A stretch of 64,000 nucleotides of DNA. It comes from Augochlora pura (lineage: Eukaryota > Arthropoda > Insecta > Hymenoptera > Halictidae). The notes under the pieces were generated by a model. The model ran no database searches. It had not been told where the DNA came from and was given only the letters and a program-made list of their open reading frames with translations. This document shows positions 1 to 12,448 of the stretch, in pieces. Each line of letters begins with the position of its first letter. The stretch's first letter is position 1. The stretch spans positions 17,802,663-17,866,662 of the forward strand of contig NC_135776.1 in NCBI RefSeq assembly GCF_028453695.1, written 5' to 3'. Position numbers and translations under genes: made by a program.

Positions 1-1281
1 AATTTGTGTCGGTAAAATGATATTTAATGTTACATTCGATGCTAACCGAAGGTTTAATAACGGCATCTGCATTTGAAATTTTCGCGCCGTTTTATAGTAT
101 CGCGGCTTCTTCTTAAGATGGCAGTTACGGCGCTTGATTCGACTTAAAACCATGTTGTGGCAGAACTCGTAGATTTGTGATCTATGCATGCAAAGTGTGT
201 CCTGTATATAGTATTTTACGGTGACGTCTACAGATTTCTACAGACTCCTTGTGTATATACGTATACATATGTACATTCACTCTAATACTTTCCTACCCAG
301 TATACATATATATATACGCACACGGCTGTGCTTTCGGTTCTCCCAAGCTTGGCGCTTAATCAGGCTCAGATGGCCTTGCAATTCGCTGTTTCATCTGCGT
401 TTTTACAACACAATTCTGTTCCGTGACTTCGTCTTGTTAAATTCAATGTGATAAATTCTCGGACTGATTATATCGACATTCTCTCAGATCGTGTCCGAGT
501 GAGAGGATCAGTGGAAATGTTAAACCGATAGTTATCGGTATCGAACAAACGGAGAAAAAGTTTCTTGTCATCGTCTCGTAAACGGTCTGTAGCTTCAAAC
601 AAGTTTTAGTCAAGATCCAAAAACCGAATACATAAGAGCTGCCGTACTAATCTCCAAACCACCGCGCTTAACCTGATGCGCGATACATTACAATTGCCTG
701 TTCAAAACGAGAAAGGGAAAAAGAAAGGAAGCATACGTGTGTGTACAATGCATCTCCAGTGATTCGTGATTCGCTGTTCATTACTCCTCCGGTATTGCAG
801 GTGTAGATCGTGATTGGGGGGTAGTAGACGGTACAATTAAATTGTAGCAGTTGTCATTGCCGAGATTCAATCGGTTTGAGAGGGAAGTTGTTGTGAATGA
901 TACAGACAAGGGGGACAGGTCGAGCGATTAGTCTATTCGTACAGCAACTAGTTGAAATATTTTTGATCATGTATGCTATACGAGTTCAGTGAATACCGAG
1001 CCCTGTTTTCGACATATTTCCATATTGGCGCGAAACTTATCTGTTCATTGCGTAACGGTATCGATAGCCTCGTGGCATTTCTTGTGTTTATGTATTTGCG
1101 TTTTATCCTTAATCTGAACGGGCCAACTAACTGGTAACACCTGAAGGTTTTCCCTATTTTGAATTCAGAAGTTTCTACAAGGTTGCGATTGAATAACGGT
1201 TCCGCTGATCGGCTTTAATTTTATTAACCTTGCACGTATATGTATGTGTGCTTGTATACAATATCCGATGTAATTAAACAG
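1..1281. other. Intron or upstream DNA of Osbp, no exon seen
   Basis: No coding exon is recognisable in this stretch. The PH domain and coiled coil that precede the FFAT region in OSBP-family proteins are not encoded here, so those exons most likely lie upstream of the window and this is an intron. An alternative 5' region for a short isoform cannot be excluded. The sequence is AT-rich with short TATATA/ACATAT runs near 255-315. The short open frames in it have no protein-like character. Confidence 0.5.
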
Positions 1282-3464
1282 TGGGCTGATGGAAGAAATG
1301 CTTTGGTGATTGTTATAGACACAACAATCACAACTTCTCCATCTGAGGATGAAGAGGACAATGTAGAGTTCTATGATGCTCAAGAATCAGACACGTTTAC
1401 ATTAAGTATTCCAGGAGTTGCAACAAGTAATTCCAGAGATCGAACTGACTCTCAAGGTAGTGATGATGGCTCTAGTTCAGAAGGAGATCAAACACCATTA
1501 CCTGTGTCAGAAAATAAAGGTGCAAACTCCTTTCTTATTGTGACCGACTCTACAATAGTACAAACTCCCACATCTGCTGATAATACAGACAATCTGGACA
1601 ATGTAAGTGGACAATAGCTGTACATTATATTATTGAATAAAGTACACTTAAGGAAGGCGAGTCAAAAGTAAATGGAAGATCAATTTTTTCTATGGATTCC
1701 ATTTACAGATGACTCATTCTATGCATCATGATATCCCTAGATAAAGATTGCTGACATTTATTGTTTTGCGTCAGACAAATTGGCAAACCAACAATGGCAG
1801 CAGTAGCAGCTCCGGGGTGACCAGGGCCGGATCCCAAAGGCAACGGAGGTCTAATGTACCTGAAAAGCCAAATTACCAATTAAACCTATGGAGTATCATG
1901 AAAAATTGTATTGGCAAAGATTTATCAAAAATTCCTATGCCTGTCAACTTCTCAGAGCCACTTAGTATGCTTCAGCGGCTGACAGAAGATTATGAATATG
2001 CAGATATTTTGGACAGGTACAATTGTTGTTACATTTTGTGATTTTCTTGACGGAAACAAAAATTATTGACTTTCATTTATAATAGGGCAGCAGAATGTAC
2101 AGATAGCTACGAGCAAATGGCTTATGTGGCTGCATTTACTATATCCAGTTATTCCACAACTGCCATTAGAACTGGCAAACCTTTTAATCCATTATTAGGC
2201 GAAACGTATGAATGCGATAGGATCGATGATTTAGGATGGAGAGCAATTTCAGAACAGGTATCACATCATCCCCCCATGTTGGCGCAACATTGTGAAGGTC
2301 GAAAATGGCGTTGCTGGCAAGAGTTTACCATGGCGTCCAAATTCCGTGGAAAATATCTTCAAGTAAATTTCATTTTGTTAGAAACTATCGTTTGTTCAAA
2401 TGTAATCGATAGAAATAATTTAAACATCAATGCAGGTAATACCATTAGGAACCGCTCACCTCGAAATGGAAGGAGGTATGCAACACTACACGTGGCGGAA
2501 AGTCACGACCACTGTACACAATATTATAGTAGGGAAATTATGGGTTGACCAGAGCGGTGATACAGATATAATTAATCACAAAGAAGGTATAAAGTGCCAT
2601 TTGAAGTACACCCCGTACTCGTACTTTTCGCGGGATAGTCAGCGTAAGGTGAAGGGAGTGGTTATGAATTCGAATAACGAAGTCAAGTGGGTAGTACAAG
2701 GCACATGGGATTCAAAAATAGAAATTGCACCCGTAATTAGTACGTCTGGCACAACAGACAATCCAGTTTATAAAACAGGGCCTTACATACTCGCTTGGAA
2801 GCGGCGTATGCCATCGTAAGCATTTGATGAAACAATAATTTCTGTTGCGCGTTTCGCCGTAAATTTAATCCATTGGAGTTCATTTTACAGTGAAGACTGT
2901 GAAAAGTATTACAACTTCACGGAATTAGCATGCCAGCTGAACGAGCCCGAGGAAGGTATAGCTCCAACAGATTCCCGATTTAGGCCTGATCAGAAATTGA
3001 TGGAAGTCGGCCAATGGGATGAAGCAAATGCAGAGAAACTTCGATTAGAAGAGAAACAGAGGGCCGTCCGGCGTGCTCGGGAACATGAAGCTGAGAAAGC
3101 AGCTGCTCAAGGTATGTCGTTCAGTATTTATTGCAAGGATATATATGATGTCTAGAAATCTTTGTCATTTGAAATATTTATTTCGTGATAGGTGACACGA
3201 AAATACGTATCCTCACACTTGGCAATTATTTCAAACGTCAAAAATTTGTAGACGTGCTATATATGTGCTATCGAACTCGATTGAGAAATAAATACTATTA
3301 AAAGATTTTAATTTATGTCAGGTTTACCGTACGAAACATATGTACCGTTGTGGTTTAAGAAAGAGCAGGATCCTTATACAGACAGTCTATGCTACGTATA
3401 CGGTGGCGAGTACTGGGAATGTAAAAGTAAAGGTGACTGGTCACGGTGTCCACATATATTTTAG
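1282..3464 (+). CDS. Osbp: Oxysterol-binding protein (OSBP), C-terminal 527 residues, 5' partial
   Basis: OSBP exchanges cholesterol/oxysterol and PI4P between ER and trans-Golgi at contact sites. Exons read as 1282-1602, 1775-2016, 2086-2362, 2436-2815, 2891-3111 and 3322-3464, all with GT-AG junctions in matching phase. The first exon has an acidic tract followed by EFYDAQE, a good FFAT motif for binding VAP in the ER membrane. The rest is the complete ORD lipid-binding domain: NLWSIMKNCIGKDLSKIPMP, the OSBP fingerprint EQVSHHPP (2252-2275), FRGKYLQ, KVTTTVHNIIVGKLWVDQSG, and a C-terminal EYWECKSKGDWSRCPHIF that matches OSBP itself better than other ORP classes. The PH domain is missing because the 5' exons lie outside the window. 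The first acceptor could be at 1282 or about 1319; the amino-acid repeat noted in the findings favours 1282. The stop is TAG at 3462-3464. Confidence 0.93.
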
Positions 3465-6400
3465 CTTATTATATAATTCTATTAATTAATGATGATGTGA
3501 CCGCTAATATACAGTATGGAAAATGTTTGGATTTGTTTAAAGTGCGAAATAGTCGATATATTAGAGATCACTTTTCGTGGAGACTGTTGCTTTTGAGACA
3601 TGCTGACACGACAATGGGGTTGTTAGAGATCATGATGTAGTTGTTACTTCTTCCAATGAACTGGACAAACTGTCGGCATATTTTGACACATTAAGACGAG
3701 TGTTTTGTAGTTTATCATTGCCTCCCCTTTCTGACCCCTGCTCCACTCCGTTGTTCTACGCATCCTTTTGTCTATATTGTCACTACATCCCTCTCATTAA
3801 CACCTACTTTTTCTAAACAACCAGTAGATTGACGCATTAAATCCATACGGCCCAATTAATGCTTTTGCATACAACTTTTGTATAGACACTGAGAAAATTT
3901 TCTGTATTCGCCACTAGGCTGGACACATATATACATAAATGATACATTCGCAAAATGATCCAGATACTATTAATAAGTGATAATAAGTTACAAGAGATTT
4001 TGTTACTTCGGTTCCAAACTGAAATAGCAATAAGATTGATGATGATTTTTTATAACGAAAGCATCGGTGTGGTGAGTGAAGCCACAATTACAACTGGGAG
4101 TTCGAATCATATACGAGAATCCACTTAAGTGCTAATTGCAGTATTCGCGATTTGTTCTAAACGAGTCTAGATATGTAATGAATTTATTTTTTTTTTTATT
4201 AGAAATGGAAGAACTGACTGTAAGTTCTAATGAGATCGATCGTAAATACCGAACTTCAGAAAATATAACGAATTTTCTGTCGGAATGGTTCTTGCGCATC
4301 TATCGCAGGGAGTACTTACGTAGACTATAAACATGTATTTTCGATGCTTGATGCGATGCCAGTGTTAATTTCAGCGGATTGATAAGCATAGAGAAACAAA
4401 TTTTCATAGTACTGCTTAGAATGTAAAACCGGAGAAAACGAGAGAAGCAACCATGTTTAGTGTGTCTGAAACGCCTTATTGAATTATTTATGTAAAAGTA
4501 GATACAGTAGGCGATGCCTTTTTTACATACTGATCATTTACACGTGCGGCGGTGCAGCCAGACTACTCGACTGCCACGTCTTAACCTTTGTGAGGAAATA
4601 AAAAATGAAAATAACGGTTGGATAAGAGGCGGCATTCGTTACACTGATGGCGACAATCTGTAACCGCTTCGAAGAAATGTTCCTGCGGATATGAAGTATT
4701 TGTAGCAACAAGGTGCGATTGGTGATTGTAGCGTACGACTATGATGAGTACGAAGAAAACAAATACATATATAATACGGTGAATGGATACGCTTCCAAAT
4801 TTCTGCAATGTTTTCCATGCAGACGTAGACGCTAAATGTTCCACAAAGATAGGCTGGTAGCCTATGCTAGCCTAATTAACTAATACACTCCGTCGAACTT
4901 ATTATATGAAATATATTCGGTACCGATGCAACAAGAGCGCAAAGAAAATTCGAAGTCATCTCGAAGAGCCAATAAATTGTAATAAGCTGTCCTGTTCGAA
5001 GGATTCTTGTGGCATAACCGGACGTAAAAAAACGCAGGAATACCTTTTTTCGAATACTATAGTATGTAGACACGCACACATTCATACACAGGTACACGAT
5101 ACGCGATCGTGCGCGTATTACTTGCGTACGTACGTATATATGTATGTATGTATGTATGTATGTTTGTATGTTTGTCCATATATGTATATATAAATAAAAA
5201 CCATTGTATATCCCTCTTACAAGCACATCGTACAATGGTTCCGTTCATAGTGTTTGTATATTGACAGTTAATTATTCCGGTCCGTAGGAGACTATACTGA
5301 ACGGAACACCTAGCTTGCAACCAATGTTTATGATGATTGTTACGATTAAGTATTTTGGCTGTATTATAATTTTAATAGTGAATAATAATCAGATATATCT
5401 GTATACATATAAATACGAATTAACTATACAAAAAATAAATAATTTAAAAGAGGATACTTTAAGACGGATAGAAGACGTTTGGATTATATTAGTGCTTGTA
5501 CATTAGCTATTCGTGTGAAACGATAAAATACAAATGCTTCGCTACAGAAAAAGAGAGAGAGAGACAAACGAAAATATCTTTGTAGCATTCACATATTTGC
5601 CTTTCGGCATCATCTCCTATGTAACACCCGTTGATCGCACAAATGGTGCAATTATTTATACGATAAATAACCATAGCCTTTGTTCCATCGAATAAATTGT
5701 ATTGATTTATTGTAACAAATTAAAATTGAACGGTCGTGAACGGGTAACGATTATCATTGAGCACTTTATTGCTACCCACTGATCGATCCATTTTTGTTAC
5801 ATCTTGCGTTGTATTAATTTTGTTTTTAAATTGGCCGCGCTGGACGACTCTTTATATTATTATAAACCGATGTAGAATAATCCAACAATTAGCATTAATG
5901 TTCATATGAATCTAGACAAATCCGAACTACTTTATTACGTTCCGTTTTCGTAGCAAAGTTTTTCATTTATTTTTTCGTTGTAATCCTTGTTCCGGTCAGC
6001 CATTGTGCGTCATCGATTTTATGACGTGCGACTAAAATATATTCAAGTATTCGTTATTTATTGCAATCGCTAAGAAACTACGTTTTCTCGTACTGCAGCT
6101 TCAAACACTTCTATAATGGCGATTAAAATATTACTACAGATACATTTGCTTCCTTTGCAATTAGTGGAATATCCATATCACGTAACTTTCAGTTTATTTC
6201 CATGCAGTAACAATAAATATTGTACAAAACTTGTTAGATGAATTAATTCTAGAACGTTGAACTGAAATTTTACAATTGCAACAATATCCTTATGCTTAAA
6301 ATTGAACAATTTGAGAAACAATTTAACATTTAATTTGTCCATTAGATAATGTAGTTGCAATTCAAATGCTCTACAATAATATCAGTAGAAATATCGATAA

Positions 6401-6895
6401 ACGAAAACGATGATTTTTATTAAAATTTCATGAGATTTTTAAGGTTACTTTAAGTCGGTCGGTAGATTATTGTACTGGAGATATGTGTCTGAATGGATGT
6501 TGGCCTTCAGAAATCTGTTCATAAAAAGCTCGAAATTGCATAAACATCTGCAGTCCAATTATCAGTTATTTCAATTTCAAATGAAACTTGGCCAGGTTTT
6601 GATAGACCGGATATACGATTTTAACCGTCATGCGCGTGGGGATTTGGTGGCCGCCGAACGAATGACGTCACGAATGGCGTAGTAATACACGAGACAGGGA
6701 GCGCATGGCGAGTGGAGTGTCCGCAGAGGCTGCGCGAACTGGGAACTGCTTTCGATTGTTGGCGGGCGCCGCCATCTTGGTCAGTGAGCTTGCGAGTGGC
6801 TGTACGACGAGGTGTACGTATTTCGGTGAAACGAGGATTTCGTGCGATTTCCCTGGAACCTTTCGTCCGGCCCGTGAAATCTAGAAGCATCCAAG
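3465..6895 (+). other. Osbp 3' UTR and intergenic DNA before 14-3-3 epsilon
   Basis: No supported coding exon. The first part is presumably Osbp 3' UTR; AATAAA occurs at 5691-5696 among other candidates. A TGTA/TTTG microsatellite lies at about 5134-5190. A small open frame on the minus strand (4581-4844) is discussed in the findings. From about 6600 the sequence becomes GC/CpG-rich, which fits the promoter and 5' UTR of the 14-3-3 epsilon gene, whose start codon is at 6896. Confidence 0.5.
5134..5190. repeat. TGTA/TTTG microsatellite
   Basis: Tandem tetranucleotide run: TATG repeated several times, grading into TTTG TATG TTTG, flanked by TACGTACG and TATATG steps. It is a simple repeat inside the presumed Osbp 3' UTR or intergenic DNA. 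Confidence 0.85.
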
Positions 6896-9800
6896 ATGTC
6901 GTTACGGGAGGACAACGTTTACAAAGCGAAACTGGCGGAGCAGGCGGAGCGTTACGACGGTAAGTAGATATTTTCCGGGAAAGGACCCGGCTTGCGCCAA
7001 AATGAAATCCACGAAATCGGACAGACAGACAGAGGAGAGCACGGCCACAAAGAGAAAGGAGGTAGAACACGATCCTCGTGGGTCGCGACCCTATCGCATT
7101 CCGAATTTATTCGGATAGAATCGGGAACTACCTCGGTGAACCGACAAGTCATAACCCTGATATCGTGTGTCCAATCGGATCTGTCAAATGTCGTGGAAAC
7201 GTCAAATACGACTAATCGCTACGATGATACGATATCGAGTCGCCGGTTCGACTGACCGGTTTTCCTTTATTTCTTCATTTTTAAAAAATGGGCTGGCCCT
7301 TCGATTCTGTCACCGGTCCGCTAGACTCTGTCATGGTACCTCAAAATTACACGGACTGTGACGACTAGGCCGCGGGTACTCTAAACCTTCAGAGAGTTCG
7401 ACCTTTCTAGAGCTGTGCATTGTTTCATCGAAAGCTGGTCAACGCCGTTGCTAGGCGTACTGTCCGTCTCGAGTACTTTAGGAGGCCTTACGGCAGATAA
7501 CTGGACAAAGTCGGTCTTTCACCGACGCATGTGATGCATAGACACAGCACGACTCTTACCAATCGCCGACGGGTTATACTCCTCTTTCGACACGTAGTAA
7601 TGCTTGCTCTGCTCGTGGTATTCGGCCTTGAAAACACAGAGAAATCGCACAACCTATCGAGCAACCGATCTATCGACTATGCTTTTCTGGTGGATCGGCT
7701 TGCGTTTTCCTAGGCTACGTATCCGGTGTCGTTAATCACCAGCCATTTTCCCCTATTACATACTCTACGTATCGTTCTACGTACTCACGTTCGCAGACTG
7801 TAGAAATTATTATTTGGATCTCTATGAAAATGAACCTGCAGTAAGGATACAGACTAGCTTAATAGTAACCGTCAAATCTTGGTAGTTCCTCGAATTTCTT
7901 TCTACAAGGTGTTTCCTTTTCGCTCGATCCATACTGGCTCAACTGAACATTTGACATTTATCATGCGCATAAAGTAGTCTGCCGATTCGTGGATAGGGTT
8001 TATTTATTGTTCACCGATTGGCTGGTCGAAATCGGCAGACAAGCGTTCTCGTGTCACGTGACATGTCAAAAAGATTTCCCTGTTGTAATGATTCTAAACG
8101 AAACAAGATTAATAACGACGATCGTTCATCCGGTTTTCAGAATTTAGTGCTCGCGTGGGCACATTATTCGAGACAGACACGTATTAACCGTCATAGTATG
8201 ATACTAACGGTTCGGTAATTGCGCGCGCGACCGCGCCTGAATCCATCAAATCTGGAACGTTTTTCATTCGTATAATTATTACAGATTCAGTATTTAAGAT
8301 CGCAGCATGTTATTTTCGCCCGCGATTCCTAACGACGCGGCTAGAGTGCTGTTTCATTTATTTTTTAATATACACTCAGGTCCGGGATTGACATCGTTAG
8401 ACAAGTATTAAAAAACATGGAAATGCGTGCACACGCACGATCTTTCCGACGAAACAGGTAGCAAGCCTGAAGAATGACAGGGATGGAAGGGAAAGGAAGC
8501 GATAAGCGGGCTGAACGAGAGAGGAGAGGAGAGAATAGAGGTGGGGAAGGGCGATGGGCAAATTTGAGGGTTGCGAATGAGAGACCAAGTACGAGCGAGA
8601 GAGTGAGAGAGTGAGATCACGACGGAGGGTGAGAACGGTATCGGGGTGAGAGACAGCGAGAAGGTGGAGAGGGAAGGAAGAGGGGGCCATAGTAGAAGGA
8701 AAGTATTGATCTGTGCTCGCTATATCCTACGTTTCTGTAGACCTCCATCATTGTATACCGCGTTCACGGTAATTTTTAACCGGAACCACCATGAACTTGA
8801 GAACTATCGATGAGAACATTATTTAATCTGATAGATAACGAAAGAAGATCATTTTTATAGGTTCGATCTTTGCAGATTATTCAATGCAACGTCAGCAATA
8901 TTTTGATTTATTATTTGCACTCAGAAATTATATGTACGTTCGATGGGTAGTACACGACAAAATGTTAACCGAAACTGTTTCTAGATATTTATTTAACCTG
9001 GTTTCAACCTGAGTTCAATCTGACCGTAGATACTACCATGACGCCACCCTTATCCTTTACGGGAAGATAATACAAAGAGGGTGCACATATATTGATCCTA
9101 ATCGATAGATATATAAACAGGATAAAGAAATGATCGCATTGACGATTTTTAGATGATATCGATTGATTGTTTTATGATTTGTATTTTTGTTAGTAAGAGT
9201 CGTTCGAGAGTCGTTCGTTACGAGATAAAGAGTCAGGGTACCGGAATTCCGGATGTAAAGGCCGATAGACTGTGTTTTCAATCTGTCTCGTTGTCTCACG
9301 TCACTTTAATACCTTTTTTCATCTGGTCATCGATCTTGTTTCATGGGTATAAAAAATGTCGCCCTTTTCCATAAACACAGCACAGCAATTTTCATTATAA
9401 TATGTTTTAGGAAATTCGCGGTTCTTAGTACTGTAATCGGAAAAATATTAGAATACGGATACACTGTGTTTCAAAAATATATGAACGATTATAATTTCAG
9501 TTAATTAATATTTATTGTAATCGGTTTAATTTAATTATCGTTGAAGTGTATTTGTCAATACTGTGAATGTAAAATATGTACTTATCGGAGCAAATAATTT
9601 CGTAAATATTTTCTGGTAATTGCAATTAAGTTAAAGTGTTTACAGACTTTGATGCGATAGTATATGTTTCGATCGATATCATTATTCTCGCATGCTTCGC
9701 ACCTATAGATAATAAATACATAATAGTTAACAACTTCCTTGGAAAGTTCAAGGGGCAGCAGGTTAATATATGTATGTTCGCGCGCTCATCTTCTCACATC

Positions 9801-12448
9801 GAGGCTCGCCATCATCCCCAGATGAAACTAATAATATATCCACGCGGGGTAGCTACATATTAATAATCGATAAGTCATTTCCAATTCATTGCTCTGCCAT
9901 GATTTTACATAATATTCTTTGTTCAAGTATCACTTCAAAATAACAGATCTTTATTAACACCAATGAACAATATTATTTTTCAGGGACCATACTAATCCTA
10001 TCTGCGAAGATAGGAGACTCTTGATCTCTGAGGATAATTAGTATAAATTTATTTGCCAAAATATGGGAACAATTGCAACGTTTTTCTTCTATAAAATTCG
10101 ACTTGTAATTAAGGAAATGTTTCCATATATTTTCAAGGACCAATAAACGTTGCTACTGTTTCATTGTTTCGCGTATATTTATGTTAAGTGGTTTTCACTA
10201 TAATGGCATCGTTGTCGACGGCTATACCCGTCGATGTAATTTACAGAGATGGTTGAGGCGATGAAGAAGGTCGCTTCGCTGGACGTAGAGCTGACCGTCG
10301 AGGAGAGGAACCTCCTTTCTGTCGCATACAAAAATGTAATCGGGGCGAGAAGAGCGTCCTGGAGAATAATCTCTAGTATCGAACAAAAGGAGGAGAGCAA
10401 GGGCGCCGAAGGCAAGCTCGAGATGATTCGTCAGTACCGGTCCCAAGTCGAGAAAGAGCTGAAAGACATCTGCGCTGATATCCTCGGTGTCCTGGATAAA
10501 CATCTGATTCCATATGCATCCACTGGCGAATCGAAGGTCTTTTATTACAAAATGTAAGGAGCCCTATACATTGACAAATATGTCCCGATTTTTAACACTT
10601 TACCTACTGGAAAGTATTCCTTTGCGAATAACCATTCTCAAAAAATAGTTGAACGTCTTAAAAAACTTTTCTAGTAGATAAAGTTCTAATTAAAATGTTA
10701 AGATCTGCAGTATATACTTTATAAATTGAGATGATATTGCTAGTTTCGAAATATTTTAGATGCTCTAAGCTTGTTTTAAATATCAAGCTTCTGCCTCGCT
10801 AGCGTGCTGGCGTTGATTAAAAGGCATTCAATGCGGAAGAACGTTTCGTTTCGGTCACTGGTTTTTAAGGTATTGGTTTTTAAAACTTGCCGCCGTCTGA
10901 TTCGATAATTACTGGGATTGGAGTATCATTTTCAAATAAACGCTAATAAAATATTATTAGTTTAATAATCGAAGCTACTAATCTTTTGCTTCATTTTAAC
11001 AAGGGACGCCTGTGGCTATACCCCCCCCCCCCCCCCCACAAATGCTAACTTTTATTGATTTATAGATAAATCAGATACTTTCTAGATGTCGGCATCTCAT
11101 TAAATTTAATACTCTGATGAATAGTAATGTCAGATTACCAGAAAGAGAGAGAGAGAGGAGAGAACTTTACAGGGGGTATACCATAATCAGACTGTTAATG
11201 TTTGTGTAAATTCTCATTCTTGAGGACCAATATGTGAAAGCACGACATAAATAGAAACTTATTACGTTCAGTTTTTTGAAACTGTAGCTTTAACACTGAA
11301 GTTACTATTAAACGCTAAAAACGATTAGTATGTATTATAATGTCAATAGTTGTCATTGACAAAAATCTTGAAGCTGGTTGTGCTATCAGCAGTACTAGTT
11401 TTAGCTTTAATGGATGTAGCTTGAACTCACTGAATGATTGTGACAAAGTAGAAGAAAATGGAAGGAAGAAACAAAGGTAAAAATGAATGTAAAATGTTTA
11501 ATTGAATGTAATTGTAGGAAGGGTGACTACCACCGTTACCTGGCCGAGTTCGCCATCGGTAACGACAGGAAGGAGGCAGCGGAGAACTCGCTAGTGGCTT
11601 ACAAAGCAGCCAGCGACACTGCAATGACAGACCTGCCACCGACTCATCCCATCCGTTTAGGATTAGCGCTGAACTTCTCCGTGTTCTATTACGAGATACT
11701 GAACTGCCCAGACAGAGCGTGTCGCCTGGCGAAGGCAGCCTTTGACGATGCGATCGCGGAATTAGACACTTTATCCGAAGATAGTTACAAGGATTCCACC
11801 CTCATTATGCAGCTCCTCAGGGACAATTTGACTTTGTGGACGTCAGATATGCAAACAGAAGGTTAGTATGGTCCCAGGACACGGGAACGCTTTTTTAGCA
11901 CTCTTTGAAACAACTCCATCAGGCCGTCAGAGAGCGGCATCGTGACGATCAATAATATATATTGCACCTACCGTGATAAAATCTTCCTTGTTATATGGAA
12001 GATTTTATCGCCCTGTTCCACAGCTAGCTAGTTAGTCTGCCAAGATTTTATTGCGAATTCAATTATTTTTTAAACACTACGTTTAACCTTGCAACGGTGG
12101 ACATTTTTCCCACACCACCCTTACGGAGTTAAAAATTGTATTTCGGACAAAGAATCGCTGTTTTGTAATTTAGAGTTTGAGGCTGATCGTGAAAACCAGG
12201 CTGCTGCTATATCCACCAACGCTTGAACATATGCATACATCCCTTTTGAATCATCCGGTGAGCAAACCCCATCCTTTCCTGTTATCGTCCTTATAATGTT
12301 AACACATTGCCCACTCTTATCATGTGCACATGTTATAATTACACGACAACGAAAAAAAGTGTTTATAAAAGATTTCACATGTTCTTGTACAGGGGAGGAT
12401 GAACAGAAGGAACAGCTGCCAGACGTGGAAGATCAGGACGTCTCGTAA
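6896..12448 (+). CDS. 14-3-3epsilon: 14-3-3 epsilon, 256 aa, four coding exons
   Basis: Phosphoserine/threonine-binding adaptor that works as a homo- or heterodimer in the cytosol. Exons: 6896-6959, 10247-10553, 11518-11861, 12393-12448, total 771 nt. The protein begins [21 protein letters not shown], then has [13 protein letters not shown] helix 2, the family signature [20 protein letters not shown] with binding-groove residues K50 and R57, a second signature [20 protein letters not shown], and the short acidic tail [17 protein letters not shown] typical of insect epsilon. The epsilon rather than zeta class is shown by [20 protein letters not shown] and by the tail. The second junction splits the ATG of YYKM|KGDYHRY (AT|G). 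A long 3.3 kb first intron follows a 21-codon first exon in a CpG-rich region, which suggests a housekeeping promoter. I saw no alternative exon. Confidence 0.97.
6960..10246 (+). other. 14-3-3 epsilon intron 1
   Basis: No coding exon seen. A purine-rich GAGAGAG/GGAGAGG tract lies at about 8500-8690. A small hairpin with a GCGA tetraloop (7-bp stem) sits at 9997-10014, just before exon 2. Open frames on either strand here lack protein-like composition. Confidence 0.6.
8500..8690. repeat. GA-rich low-complexity tract
   Basis: Imperfect GAGA/GGAGA/GTGAGA purine tract on the plus strand inside 14-3-3 epsilon intron 1. Reverse-strand serine/leucine-rich frames here are by-products of the tract. 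Confidence 0.75.
10554..11517 (+). other. 14-3-3 epsilon intron 2 with poly-C run
   Basis: Intron between coding exons 2 and 3. It contains an uninterrupted run of 17 C at 11021-11037 and a GAGAGAGAG stretch near 11142-11158. No coding exon seen. Confidence 0.75.
11021..11037. repeat. Poly-C homopolymer (17 C)
   Basis: Seventeen consecutive C residues within 14-3-3 epsilon intron 2. The length may be affected by sequencing error. Confidence 0.9.
11975..12009. repeat. Perfect 13-bp inverted repeat (hairpin)
   Basis: GATAAAATCTTCC (11975-11987) and its exact complement GGAAGATTTTATC (11997-12009) around a 9-nt loop, in 14-3-3 epsilon intron 3. It has no obvious partner feature. Confidence 0.85.

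Noticed and set aside
4060..4135. tRNA-like B-box (AGTTCGAATC near 4100)
   Set aside because: No matching A-box, acceptor stem or cloverleaf could be drawn around it.
6621..7070. 149-codon minus-strand frame
   Set aside because: Antisense to the GC-rich promoter and first exon of 14-3-3 epsilon; composition-driven.
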